A stretch of DNA of 64,000 nt from Brachypterus glaber (GCA_958510825.1 OY294045.1:95540988-95604987), one strand, 5' to 3'. Numbered from the stretch's first letter, positions 52,710-64,000 are shown. Notes: generated by a model not told the origin, from the sequence alone. A program made the numbers and translations.

Positions 52710-53808
52710 TAGGGACCCTAAATAAAGTGACATTTAACTTCACACAAAGGGTTGAGACACCAATTTAGTAATTTCTGCAGGGTTATGTTTTTTTTGCGAA
52801 TTGGCACTATTGGTATAGTAGAAGTGACATTACTTGTCAAAATATCCATAGACGTGTTTTTTGAAAAAATGTCACGACAATGTTCAGTGGTAAACTGTCG
52901 TAATTCTATCCATGCAGGATATATATTATTTCCATTCCCCAAATGCAATGCATTATTAAATGAATGGAAAAGAAGCATGTATCTTCCGAATTGGAAGATT
53001 TTCGATAAATCAAAAATTTGCGAAGTAAAAATATGAAAAAATGAACTTTAAAAATTTTAAATTTGTAACTTTTGTAGGCACACTTTTCAGAGGAAGATTT
53101 TATTTTAAAATTAAAAGAAACCGCAATTCCAAAAATTCAAAAAAATTGTAGTTTTAATAGAAAATTAAATGTTCTAGCCTAAAATAAACACGTTCTAATC
53201 AAAGTTTTAATGTATATTTTTATTATAATTATCATAGAAAACAATAATGAAAAACCTGCAGTTATCATTAAAGGAATACCTATAAAATTATTTTTTTTTA
53301 ATATTTTTAGTTTGCTAAAGTAAAACTACTAGTTGATCATATTCTTCGGTACATGCCTGAATTTTTTACATTCCTCTTATTTATTTATATTATTCTTTTC
53401 TTCAAAATTAATTCAGTTCCAAATAAAAGTAATTTCAACTATTTAGGGAAAATTCCGAGATTATTCGAACATTGACGGTCGTCAATTTCGTAAATAAATA
53501 AATTTGATGACCAAATATTCAGTTTGACACTGACACTTAAATATGACAATATTATTATATTAATTAATATCGACGCCTCTGTTCGGGTTGACATTTAACT
53601 ATAACCTCAGATTTTGTATCTGACAGAATTATATTAAATTTAGACATAATTATTACTAGATTTAGATTTGGCACCAAAGCACTTTGGATAAAACCATTGT
53701 CTTTCATTGTTTAACAATACTAGTGCTTGGTTGCCATTTTAACCTCAAAATCAAAGCGTGTCTCAACCCTTTGTGTGAAGTTTAATGTCATTATATATAG
53801 GGTCCCTA
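52710..53808 (+). mobile_element. THAP-bearing TIR element (P-superfamily-like)
   Basis: Ends TAGGGACCCTA at both sides, followed inwards by an imperfect repeat that includes CACACAAAGGGTTGAGACAC. Total arm is about 50 bp. Target duplication GTATGAAA (52702-52709; 53809-53816), 8 bp. Inside is a two-exon THAP-only gene. The TAGGG ends could equally suit hAT, but the THAP domain argues for the P superfamily. 1099 bp, no catalytic domain. Confidence 0.8.
52869..53182 (+). CDS. THAP-only protein, two exons
   Basis: Exon 1 (52869-53024) starts MSRQCSVVNC and has GYILFPFP and a Trp (NEWKRSM). Exon 2 (53078-53182) starts AHFSEEDF. A 53-bp intron (53025-53077) begins GTAAAA and ends TTTTGTAG. Splicing puts Cys-Glu before Ala-His-Phe and so restores the C-x2-H half of the THAP zinc finger, which the unspliced frame lacks. 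The product is about 86 aa and stops just where the AVPTIF-type motif should follow. It would bind DNA without catalytic activity. In the P-element field, such truncated products can act as repressors; here that is inference. An in-frame upstream Met at 52752 exists, but the THAP domain starts at 52869, as in other THAP proteins. Confidence 0.7.
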
Positions 53809-53816
53809 GTATGAAA

Positions 53817-54864
53817 TGGTATAGAAAGCTTGTAAATATTTGGATACACCTGAATGGAAGATTGTTTTCAAGTAAAAGATACGGAATACGTTTTTATATT
53901 AGAATTTTAAGTTTGATTTTATAAAAATCCGTAAAGATATATTTTCTATTTTGCGACTCTTATAAGCTCATAATCACACGCATATTGCGTGTTCTTATAG
54001 GTCCATAAGAGGTCTGTACTTTTTTTTCTTTTGGGTTGGCAACATACAAAAGCCTATCTCTTGACGTTTGCCGTGAAATTGTGAACGTCGGTTTAAAGTT
54101 TAATTTTCTAGAAAATTTTGTGTTTAGGTTATGTTTTACCGTGTTAAAATTGTGGCTTGGTTACTTGCAGTGGAAAAGAGAAGAAATGACTATAAAATAT
54201 ATCAAAATAATATTCGTTCTTAGAATTTTAAACATGGCGAAAACTGTAATGCCAATTTGAAACGAAAGTCCCTAAATCACCGCATTCCGTAATATACTCT
54301 TCACACTTAATGGTATAGATGATATCCGCGCCGATTCAGGCAGGGCTGAGGGCTTGGGTCACGGATCTGGCTGATTATGTGTAGCCAACCGATGTTAGAA
54401 GAAAACCTCCACGGGATTTTTTTCAAAAACGCCCCGTTTAGAAAATATGATTTTTTAAATTTTCTTCAAAATTTTTAAATTTCTCGAAAATGTGACATTG
54501 ACGGGCAATAACTCTAAAACTATTTAACCTAGAGAACTACGAACGTAAGAAAAAGTTGGAAAGTACATGAAAAAAGTTTCTAAACTAATTTTTTCAGAGC
54601 ATTTATGAGGTTTTTGTAAAAGACCCTATTAATGCTTTTAAGAACTGATTAAAGTTAAAATAAAATCTTAATAATTGCAGGAAATTACGGCAATTGATTA
54701 AAACAATTTGATTAATCTGAACTAATTTAGGCAAAAGTTTATGGAAGCTTTTAATTACCAGATTTATTGGCAATAATTTGTTGAAGTACGTCTTGAAATT
54801 AAACCTTTGTTTTAGAAACCATATCTTACACTGTTAAAATGTACTTAAAAGTAAACAAAAATAC
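53817..54864. other. No gene seen
   Basis: AT-rich DNA. A fragment related to 8000-8065 lies at about 53940-53985. A GC-richer patch at about 54325-54380 is unassigned. Confidence 0.5.
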
Positions 54865-55170
54865 AATACATACAGATAATAAGACAATTACCAGCTTTAT
54901 TTTAAATAGATAAACTCAATAATAACCCCCGCGTGGATTTTACTTTATTGAGTGGATAATTATTTATTTTACCTACTCAACTGTCACTTGTCAAATTATT
55001 TTATTGTAAATGTCATTAAAATTTTTAATAAAAATATGAATTCCTAAGCTATTTATTGGATAAAACCTTGTATGGCACTCGTGGGTAAACCGATATTGCC
55101 CTCTCGAAAATTAACCTGGTTAATTTTCTCATGGGCAATATCTTACTTTACCCACTAGTACCATAAATCA
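54865..55170. repeat. Dispersed 325-bp repeat with ATTGCCC hairpin, copy 2
   Basis: Inverted relative to 32575-32905. The hairpin ATTGCCCTCTCGAAAATTAA / TTAATTTTCTCATGGGCAAT is at about 55096-55140, with its loop shorter than in copy 1. Confidence 0.75.
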
Positions 55171-57879
55171 CTATTATTTGCACCCAAATAGTCAAGATAT
55201 AATATGTAGGAAAAAATTAGTTCCTTGAAATGTAGAAGCATGTTAAAGATAAAATGGCCAGATAGAGTAACAAGCGAGATCGTATAAGAGGCAACTGTGA
55301 AAAAGCGGGTCTTGTGGAAAGTACTAGTTAGGAAAAAATCCCAGGAAACCAGATGACGTCCACGACGTACTATTGACGTAAGTTTTAGGTCATATTTGTG
55401 ACGTTATACATACGACGCATATCAGACGTCAACAAGACGTCAGTTTTTGGTCAAATCTTGAAGTCGTCAAAATTGTACGTCAATGGGAAGTTAAATTAAT
55501 GCTGAGGTGGCGCCACATATTGTTTTCTACCACTAAAAAAAGTTTTTAATTGGATATATTGATTAAAGATTGATGACTTTATGCATTTTTTTTTCTGGAA
55601 TTACATAAACTGAAGCTATAGCGACTACAGTGAGCCTGCTAATTTGAAGTACATCATCGGATTAGTATGGATTTTCAATGCCTGTGGAATAGTATATTCT
55701 ATAACTAGTATGGAATAGACAATATTCCGTGCGAGCGGAAAGTTTGTCGTACGAGCCGGCAGGCGAGTATGACGGTCCCGTTAGCGCGGAATGACTATTC
55801 CATACGTGGACTATACTTTTTCTTCGACTGCAAATATAAAACACGGTATGGCTTTAAACTGCGGACAAGGTTAAAAACAATTTTTTTATGTGACTCGACA
55901 TTGTAAATGCAACGAAACACATATTTTTAAATAAAGCAATTAATGTTTTTTAATAATTTTATCAAATCAGTATTTAAATAGATTTTTATTTAATTTTAGC
56001 ACATATTTACAAATTATAATGCAAAAATTGAAGGTTATTTCAGATTGTGGTGACAGATATTAGGTTTAAATATTTAACAATAGATGGAGCAGTTTTAATT
56101 TTTTGAACTAAATTGATAAAGAACTGGTCAAATATTAAGAAAAACTAAAAAACTTTTTGTAATTTTAACGCAAAACTTTAAATTGCATTAAATTATTCAT
56201 GGTAAAAATATATATTGTTGCTAATTTTGCTACAGTTTTCTTTACTTTTATAAACAAGAGATAGCACTACATGTGCTCATTCTAACACTTGATACGGAAT
56301 ATACCATATCTAGAGCTAGAATGGATTCATTCTGCGTTTGAAAAGTGTGTGTATTTGCTTACATTCTAAAACAGTCGTAGAAAAAATTCTTTTCACTGGA
56401 CAAGAGCAGATATGTGGAGGGAGTAATGACAAGAAAGTTTCTATGAAATCATGTCATAGGATCTCATATTATAATATTGCCCTCTTTAAAATTAACCCAC
56501 CTCGCCTCCATCCTTGTGGGTTAATTTTTACATTGGCAAAATCCTAGTTTCCTCATTTATACTATAAATAATTATTAATTGAAGAGATACCGTGCATTTC
56601 AGATTATACAAAACAGAGAAAATAAAGATAGAACGATCAGGAGACGGCCCGTCGGACGCTTTGTATTTTATTTAAAAAAAACACACGTCAGCCTAGATCT
56701 TTTTTTAAAATGTTTTGTTTTCTTTCAAATGGGCGGTATATAATGTTGAACACGTTACTCTAACGTCACATTTCTGACGTTATTATGACGTCAGTAGTTT
56801 TACGTTCCTGTGCTGTGACTTATACACGTCACTGCGACGACAGCAAGACGAATTGGCTAATGATAGGGTGGGATGGAGAGCTGCTTCAAACCTTAATGAT
56901 AAATATAATATATAACTAAATTTAGAGATAAATCAAAGTAGTTTTACCTCAAGAATGAACATGATGAAATCTACCGTATGCTTTGTTTGAAGCGTGAACC
57001 AACTACGGTGGGGGGCTGGTGGGGAGTGACTATTGTTTACACCTAGTACGCGTAAAGAGAGAGAAAGAATGTGTAAACTTACAGTCTAATGTCGTAAACT
57101 TTGTCAAGCAATAGAGTGTTGCCGGTTGCAACACCTGCTTTAGATATTTTATTCTAAATTTTAAGAAATATTAGTTTTATTTGAGTTTTATATGAACTAG
57201 TAGTTTAATTTTAATAAATTTAATTATATTACATTATCAAACATAATTATAGTTTCGTAGTATAGTAGTTTTTTAAAATTTTAATGTATATAGGTATAAA
57301 GATTTATCATAATGATAAAGTGAAAATTACGCAACATCGCTCTGGTCACCAGAAGGTCAAAACTAGCGATACTTATGTTACACCAGAAGCAGTATCGCGT
57401 ACGTTTATCTAAAAACAAACAAAAAGATGGCACCTTCATAAACATTGGTCTGAAATAACTTCTTGAGGTAAAAGTTCTTTGAGATAAATAAAACATTTCA
57501 ACTTCCCACCATTTTTTAAAGGTGAAAGATGCACGTGGAAAAACCTTTTTAAGTATTTATGATTCTAGAATTTCATTAAAGTTGTCCGTTATGATAAAAA
57601 TTACATTAAATTTGAATAATAATCCAGTAACATCTTGACGTTAACGCCTAGGAACGCGCTTATTCAATGAATGATGAAACCCCTTGTTCAGTTTGTATTT
57701 CTTTAAATCTATCATTTCAGGAGAATAAATCTTAACAACTTGTAAATATATGTAAGGCTTCGCATACTTTGAAGTATACTCTTCGCCAGAGCAATTAAAA
57801 AAATATATACTAAGAGTGTACCCAGTACCCAGAACTACTAGTTTTGGGTGTTCACGTTTAGTTGCTATGACTTAAAAAA
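55171..57879. other. No gene seen; ACGTC-rich tracts and hairpins
   Basis: Two tracts dense in GACGT/ACGTC motifs lie at about 55353-55485 and 56763-56845. A hairpin at 55709-55804 has arms TATGGAATAG and CTATTCCATA, with GCGAG/GCGCGG inside. A second ATTGCCCTC-type hairpin is at about 56473-56540. Open frames of 60-71 aa show no motif. Confidence 0.5.
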
Positions 57880-58549
57880 AATTAGATGAAACGTTGCAAG
57901 CACCTTGTCAAAACATCGGCACTATTGTACACTAGAGCCATCTAGTTTTGCAAATTTCAAACTAGGTGTTTTGTTTAATTTTAAATTCTGTATCTTTAAA
58001 ACATTATATTCTAGCAAAAAACTGTATATAACATTTTTTATAGGGCTTAAAAAGAGCTTTTATTTAAAATATAATTTTTTGAAATCTGGTTATAAATATG
58101 TGAGATCTGCTTTAAACGCTAATATCTCGTAAACAATGCGTTTTAGCAAAACGTTGATTATAACATTTTTTGACCAATTTAAAATTATCTTTTATATAAG
58201 TGCTAAATTAACCAAATACAATAATAATTGCCTTAATTTTAAACAAAAAACGTTAAAAATAGGAGTTTTACCCTATTTTTACCCCCTTACCCCCAATCGT
58301 TTACCCCCAAAATCTAATCAGCTCTTCGGAATACGATAAGAAACAATATGCAAGTCGATATCTCATGTAGAAATGGAGTTAGAGAGTTTACACCCAGACA
58401 GACAGACAGACACAGACGGACAGAGACGGACGCAATTTTTTTTTACTGATTTCGACTAAGAATGGTCTAAAACGTCGAGACATGTGAAAAAAAACCTGGT
58501 CAAAGATTTTGACTTTTCGGCGAAGATTTCAATACATCAGCACTTTTAG
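57880..58549 (+). repeat. Terminal-hairpin repeat family, copy D
   Basis: Left hairpin intact (TAGATGAAACGTTGCAAG to CCATCTAGTTT). The right hairpin is truncated (CATCAGCACTTTTAG). A few internal deletions relative to copies A and B, and a (GACA)n run near 58400. Confidence 0.8.
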
Positions 58550-59337
58550 CCTCTTTTTCAAACATCTGTAACTTCGATTGGAATTGATAAAATGTAACGT
58601 ATAAGGGCTTTTTGCGAAAAGCAAGATTTATTGTTTTAGATGCTAAACATTCCCTTAAACAAAGGGTTGACTAAGAGTACTTGAATTGAATTTTATACCA
58701 AACTTTCTCACATTTTATTAAACATACCTGACTGGATCCCTTTAACTCCATTTTTCTTGAGATACTTTATGATTTACTACTTTTTTGGTGCTTGGGGGGT
58801 AGTTTAACCCCCTTTGTAGGGGTGGATATGGACCCATACAATATGATATGAAAATAAAGGCATCTTTATGAAAAATAAGACGGCATACTAAAAAATATAA
58901 CATTCCATTTAAAAAAATTAAGTCAGATGTCACCCACCCTAAGAAGACCATCCTGTAGTTTTTTAAATATTTTTAAAATGTGCCTTGTTTAAAATCATAA
59001 CACTTTTCCCTTTAAAGTTTTTCTCTAAAGTGGATAATCTACTATATATCTACCGAGTCAGCTTCGTTGAGACACCCTGTAAATATTTTACCATGAAATA
59101 TTAAATAATTTAAAGCAATTTAAAGTTTTGAGTTAAAGCATCGTAAATGTACTTAAGTTTAATAGTTTTTAAAATTTGTCTCGGGATTTAATACGCTCGG
59201 CTATAAAATATGTCTTCTCTACCTTGGTATATAATTACTATTCTTTAACCTACTCTGCAGTGTAGCCATCCAATGGCTCATAGTTGCAGTCGAAGAAAAA
59301 GTATTGTCTATATAAAAACTTTTCGCAAAAAAAAATG
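58550..59337. other. No gene seen
   Basis: AT-rich spacer; frames at 58742-58951 and 59250-59435 have no motif. Confidence 0.5.
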
Positions 59338-60224
59338 AACCGACTTCTGTCTCTAAAAAGTAAAAAATAAAAAATACTTAAATCGGTGCCAATTTCACCA
59401 TTCCCTAAATTCATTACTAACAATTGTTTTTTCATTATTTTATTATTGTTTGCTGTGAAATTGGCACCGACTTAAGTATTTTTTTATTTTTTACTTTTTA
59501 GAGACAGAAGTTGGTTCGTTTATTTTGCGAAAAGTTTTTATTTTTTACTTTTTAGAGACACAGAACTTGTAGAATTTTAACGTCATCTAAGCTAAATTAT
59601 AATTGTTCTTCCATCTCGGCAAGCTGCTGACCTCAATACGCACTGTTAGTGCGTTGTGACATCATTATCTTGAAGATAAATTTCTAAAAAATAAAAGTAA
59701 TATTTTTATTTTAGCGCCCAAGAGTCCAACCAACCTTATTTTAAACAAAATACTAAAGAAAATCTTAAATTTTAAGCGTTAAGTAATAATCAAATAACGC
59801 CTTATGGTAAAATCACAAAATTTATCATTTTCTCTTGGTATTTTAATATTACAGGTCAAAAGAATCAAGTTTAGAGGCATTTAAAATATTTTCAGTGTGC
59901 CGCAATATTTGAGTGATCCCTTAATCAAGTTATCCGGCTTATCCGAGTTATCCGATATTTCTCTAAAAATCTGGTTGGTAGTAGAACCAAATTAAGCCGT
60001 TTTTAACTGAAATTGTATTAAAATTATTAGATTTATCTTAATTATTCGGCTTACCCGGCATTACCCGAGCGGAAAATTGAAACGGGACCACCTCAGGAAT
60101 GCCCTCTTTAAGTTGCAAAAGGTTTCATCAAATTCCGTTCATCCGTTCCAAAGTTATGCGGGAACAAACATAAAAAAAACTAAGTCACACGTCAAATTGA
60201 TAACCTCCTTTTTGGAAGTCGGTT
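59338..60224. repeat. AACCGACTTC-ended repeat, copy 2, undisturbed
   Basis: Ends AACCGACTTC and GAAGTCGGTT. The left end is an intact hairpin (about 59323-59538) with arms of 80 bp or more (AAATCGGTGCCAATTTCAC and its complement). This is the uninterrupted version of 22311-23823 and shows where the LINE entered that copy. Confidence 0.8.
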
Positions 60225-60751
60225 AAAAACGTATGGAATAGTCTCGCGGAACACTCATTCTCGCCTTAAGACTCGTATGTTAAACTTATCTTTCGCGCGG
60301 AATATTGTCTATTCCACACTTGTTATTATACCACATGAACTTTCTGAAACATTTCAATTTTAACTGAATTCGGTTGTTCTAGAAATAATTCTAACGTTGA
60401 CATTTTAAATGAGAACATGGAAAAACACTCTCAATAAAATGCATAGTAAAATGCGGATCAACGATCAATTTAAATGTAAGTTTTTTAAAATTTTAGAACA
60501 AAATAGAAAAAATTGTATAAAGCACGCGTTTCATAACACGTTTTTAGCGCACTAGTACTTTAGAAAACTCACCGCAAGCTGCTCGTTTTCTAAACTTGTA
60601 CTCATGGGCTAAAAACGTATGTTATGAAACTAGTACTTTAATATACTATTATTAAATTAACCTCAATATTACTGGGTTTAGTAAAATCTCAGCTCTTTTC
60701 CTGTCGGTACAATAATTTTGCATTAAAATTCATACACGCAGGTCTAAAAAC
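60225..60751. repeat. Hairpin related to 55709-55804, then plain DNA
   Basis: TATGGAATAG (60232) and its mirror near 60308-60317 enclose CTCGCGGAAC and CGCGCGGAAT. The rest up to the gap contains nothing I can assign. Confidence 0.5.
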
Positions 60752-60951
60752 NNNNNNNNNNNNNNNNNNNNNNNNNNNNNNNNNNNNNNNNNNNNNNNNN
60801 NNNNNNNNNNNNNNNNNNNNNNNNNNNNNNNNNNNNNNNNNNNNNNNNNNNNNNNNNNNNNNNNNNNNNNNNNNNNNNNNNNNNNNNNNNNNNNNNNNNN
60901 NNNNNNNNNNNNNNNNNNNNNNNNNNNNNNNNNNNNNNNNNNNNNNNNNNN
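60752..60951. other. Assembly gap, 200 N
   Basis: Exactly 200 undetermined bases; true length unknown. Confidence 1.
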
Positions 60952-61092
60952 GTTGCTCCCCAAAATTATTAAAATGATCCCACTCACCCACATTATAAAA
61001 AAATGCTCCCAAATACACCGGTTAGGGTAAGGACTTTTATTTTAACGTTAAAAGTTTTTTCTACTTTATATTACATGTTACATTACAGTACA

Positions 61093-62316
61093 TGTTTGTT
61101 TAACATGTACTATTCTACTTAATTAAGCATCCCCTAAGTCTAGCCCTGATAACACACTTCATCCTAAGAAGGTTTTTTAATCGTTCCCTTGAAAAGGTTC
61201 TTAGCATAATGCTGTAAACATGCTAAGCATGGTCTTAAAAGGTGCACTGCTGTAGTAGCATAAGTGCTTCTACTCTAAACATTCTTAGCATGATTAGAGT
61301 ATTTTGCTAAGAATATTCCCAATACATATTCTTAAAATATTCTAATGGGAATATTTTTAGAATAATGCTATAGTGCACATGCTAAGCATGATTAGAGTAT
61401 TTTGCTAAGAATATGCTCAAATACATATTCTTAAAATATTCTAATGGGAATGTTTTTAGAATAGTAATATGGCGTTATATTATTTTAATTTTATTAGGTT
61501 AGAATTACAAATATTCTTAAAATTGTAGTTAATAACATAAGTTTTACCGTAGTAGTAGTAGAAATGGATGTATTTTTAGACATAAAGTCATTATTATATA
61601 GTTTTAGACAAAAAATTAAAATTATTATTTTTTGAAATGATAATTATTTACTATTTTTTTCTCTAAACATTGGATTTTTGTGTGGCGCATGATTTTTATG
61701 TTTGGTACAAAGTTTACTTTTACAGTGAAACTGCATATCCCATATGAATCTTACCTGATGGATGCTATATCTAAAGATTTTTATATACTTTAATTATTAG
61801 GTTTATCACAAAGATGTAAAAATTTTCGCCATGTCCAAATTTATGATATCACTCCATAAAAGGATAGAGTATTATAAAATAAAATTGAAAGAAAGAGAAA
61901 AACTACATTAATGCAGAATTCTGAAACGCCTACCTACTTTGTTTGCGCATGCGCAATATTCAATATTATTACTTAAATGCATCAAATTAGAATATTTTTA
62001 GAAGCATGCTAAGTATATTCTTAAAAGTACATGTACCTACTTCTAAGAATATTCTTAACATGCTTCTTAAAACATTCTTATTTGATGCAGAGGCTTTTAA
62101 GAACCTTCTTAGGAACTCCCAGCATGATTAAAATGGTATCCTTTGCATTTCTTTAATCGTTCTTAGAATATCCTGAGCAAAATAGACATGCTTCTAAGAA
62201 GCATGCTGTACTTCCGGCTATTTATTTTAAGAATATTCTTAGAAGGTTTTGGTGCTATCAGGGAGGACTTGTGTGGGCTACTAGTAGAGGGAACCACCAG
62301 CTTATACTGACTTTCG
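61093..62316 (-). mobile_element. SINE, reverse orientation, split by an insertion
   Basis: Tail side at 61093-61143 (ACTATTCTACTTAATTAAGC to CCCTAAGTCTAG) and body side at 62264-62316 (AGGACTTGTGTGGGCT to GACTTTCG). The parts join when 61144-62263 is removed, with AG present on both sides. The tRNA head is missing. Confidence 0.85.
61144..62263. mobile_element. TIR element CCCTGATARCAC inside a SINE
   Basis: 1120 bp with 12-bp inverted ends (CCCTGATAACAC; CCCTGATAGCAC). The interior is full of TTCTTAGAA / AGAATATTCTTA palindromes, and a direct duplication of about 100 bp is at 61278-61365 and 61382-61465 (GCATGATTAGAGTATTTTGC). No coding. The 2-bp AG at the joins may be the target duplication; superfamily unknown. 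Confidence 0.8.
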
Positions 62317-62552
62317 TAGTGGCTGGCGCGTATGCATAGCAAGCCTACTAGCGTGAGTTCGATTCTCACTGGGGCCGATTTTCCTTTTTCAGATAATTAA
62401 TAATTGAAATTTGGCAAAGGCGATTAGTGAAACGGACACTCCCTAGAAACTGGTTCGAAAGTCAGTATAAGCCGGTGGTTCCCTCTGCTACTAGACCACA
62501 CAAGTCCTGGACTTAGGGATGCTTAATTAAGTAGTATAGTACGAGGTTAAAC
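62317..62552 (+). mobile_element. SINE, forward, head to head with the previous one
   Basis: Starts within the tRNA-like head (TAGTGGCTGGCGCG) and has B box GTTCGATTCTC, body GCCGGTGGTTCCCTCT and end AGTACGAGGTTAAAC. With the reverse SINE next to it, this makes a large inverted repeat. Confidence 0.85.
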
Positions 62553-63115
62553 AATTATGTAATAATGGGGGCCGTTTGTCACCATTTTGTTTAGTATAAT
62601 TTTAACATTTTATATAAGCTGTCACTTTCAGCTTATGTATGTGACATAAACTGATGAAAAAAAAATACACAGTCGACCGGGTGGACCTAATCAGGTGAAT
62701 TGACACAGAACCGTGTTAAATTGTGTAAAAATGTGTAATTTTAACACCGTTGACATATTTAAACACGTTTCTGTGTCAATTCAGGTCTATGAGGGGGACT
62801 GCGTAAAAATTTTTTGTTAGTGTAATTCTTGAACCGCCCCTATTCTTATTATAAGTGTGATTTTTATGGGTCTATTAGTCTACTTTTTATCTGTGTATTA
62901 TTTTTCGTTGTGCCCCTGTAGTCTTTACATATTATGGATTAAAATTCTGACAACATAATAAATGCATTAATATTTCATGATTTTAATTTTTTTTATGGTT
63001 TGAACTTCGTGATCATTATAATTTAAAGAATAGTAATATCTACTGATATAATATAGATAACAAGTAGTGAAGATATGTAATGCTACGCACTCCATTATAT
63101 ATTATTCACAGTAAA
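62553..63115. repeat. Spacer with an 85-bp palindrome
   Basis: GAATTGACACAGAAC with CGTGTT at about 62697 is mirrored by AACACG, TTCTGTGTCAATTC at about 62781. Otherwise no feature. Confidence 0.5.
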
Positions 63116-63445
63116 GGGAGCGTTCAAGTATTACTTAACGCAAAATTTGGCCATTTTTGACCCCCCCCCCCCATAGAACGTATATTTTCACGACCCCCAA
63201 CCCCCTCCCATTTGTACGTAACATTTTTTTTTACAAAAAGTTGAAAGGAAACTTTTGCTTTAAGGTTTAAACCGGTTTTTAACCGGTTATTGCTTTCGTG
63301 GTTTAACGAAAAACCGGTCTGAGGTAATTTCCGCAACCGGTTAACCGAAAAGTGGTTATTGCCAATGGTTTTCCATCTCTATTTTTTTTTTTGTTTATAG
63401 GATTTAGTGAACGCCGTATGCAATAAAATTTGCAACGAATCCGTA
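63116..63445. mobile_element. Partial copy of the GGGAGCGTTCAAG MITE
   Basis: Begins GGGAGCGTTCAAGTATTACT and keeps the C-run (63163-63174), GTACGTAACAT and the AACCGGTTTTTAACCGG motifs of 40692-41195 in reverse order. The far end is missing. Confidence 0.75.
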
Positions 63446-63770
63446 TCTTTTTCAAAATTTTTTTTTAACTCATAAATTTTCAATTTTTTTTATTTTCTTT
63501 TTGCGAAAACCGAAAAAAAAAATATTTTTTATTTTTTATTTTGTTGAAAATGACCCCCCATAACTTTTTTGTTTTTGAGGGGATTACTTTGAAAAACAAT
63601 AGGGATCTTCCCCTCATAAAACTTGATTTTTCCTGAAAATTTCGAGTCTATCGGATAATTCGTTCTGGAGTTATCGTGTCTACAAAAATCGTGACATCCG
63701 ACGGACAGACGGAGGCGCCGTAAATAATATAATAATAGCTTTCGAAAAGTTTAATTAATGTATTATGTGC
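63446..63770 (-). repeat. GTCY-rich dispersed repeat, reverse copy
   Basis: Contains TAACTTTTTTGTTTTTGAGG, CAATAGGGATCTTCCCCTCA, GGATAATTCGTTC and GACGGACAGACGG, the complement of the order at 17400-17620. Confidence 0.65.
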
Positions 63771-63777
63771 GATTTTT

Positions 63778-63806
63778 AATATTATTATTATTATTATTAT
63801 TATTAT
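63778..63806. repeat. (ATT)n microsatellite
   Basis: About nine uninterrupted ATT units. Confidence 0.9.
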
Positions 63807-64000
63807 ACACGGTGTATTTAAACTAGGGTCCGAAATTTTAAGGGGTGATTCTACATCAGAAAATATGACAAAAAGTTTCTATAAACATATGTCTAAAAAT
63901 GCGTCGTAAGGGAGCTACGCCCCTTAAAAAAATTTTATTAAGTAACTCAGGAACCCTTTTAGAGACAACGAGATTTTGCACCTGAACTAATCTTAGTAAG
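63807..64000 (+). repeat. CGTCGTAAGG-type dispersed repeat, cut by window end
   Basis: ACACGGTGTATTTAAAC, AAGGGGTGATTCTACATC, ATGTCTAAAAATGCGTCGTA, and AACTCAGGAACCC: same motif order as 19490-19862. Confidence 0.65.

Noticed and set aside
58136..58339. Open frames of 64-83 aa shared by 8588-8975, 13855-14049, 38971-39174 and 57905-58339
   Set aside because: They are translations of the terminal-hairpin repeat; indels break them differently in each copy.
60689..61018. Open frames of 87-109 aa with unknown residues
   Set aside because: They span the 200-N gap and have no supporting sequence.

Overview
This 64 kb window looks like an AT-rich insect nuclear scaffold. The evidence is tRNA-derived SINEs with A/B-box heads, LINE C-termini of arthropod type, a Ty3 element, many small inverted-repeat elements, and an intronless HCN/CNG-type channel gene. 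A beetle is my best guess, at low confidence; nothing here fixes the species. There is one 200-N assembly gap (60752-60951). There is one convincing host gene, a single-exon 526-aa cyclic-nucleotide-gated-type channel on the minus strand (20557-22137). Almost everything else recognisable is mobile DNA, often nested several layers deep.

Layout. 1-9.5 kb: SINEs, a GGGGCTGTCC-ended MITE, a 1.93 kb mariner-like element with a broken transposase, and the first copy of a repeat family whose two ends are both hairpins. 9.5-20.3 kb: a CACAGA-ended repeat family, stacked MITEs, a 5'-truncated LINE with a clean 12-bp target duplication, a candidate Penelope-type hammerhead ribozyme, a 441-bp foldback and a GGATATAC-rich MITE. 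20.5-22.1 kb: the channel gene. 22.3-29.4 kb: an AACCGACTTC-ended repeat split by a LINE, a 2.04 kb TIR element with an unassigned coding family and a MITE inside its reading frame, then an eight-unit tandem array grown from the junction between flanking DNA and the end of a CACAGA element. 29.7-39.4 kb: a 6.6 kb long-TIR element that holds a THAP-domain element with P-like hallmarks, followed by a Transib-like element. 40-46 kb: more TIR elements and a LINE fragment.

46.3-53.8 kb: a hAT-like MITE (8-bp target duplication) split by a young Ty3/mag-like retrotransposon with two 214-bp LTRs that look identical by eye and a 5-bp duplication. Next to it is a second THAP-domain element that encodes a short two-exon THAP-only protein. 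54-64 kb: further repeats, the gap, a SINE split by a CCCTGATA-ended element, and partial copies of families seen earlier.

The elements do not form an operon or pathway. What can be read is their order of insertion: several hosts are interrupted so cleanly that target duplications and relative ages follow directly from the sequence. The two THAP elements, the junction-derived satellite, the hammerhead candidate and the channel with an atypical pore and nucleotide pocket are the items most worth follow-up.
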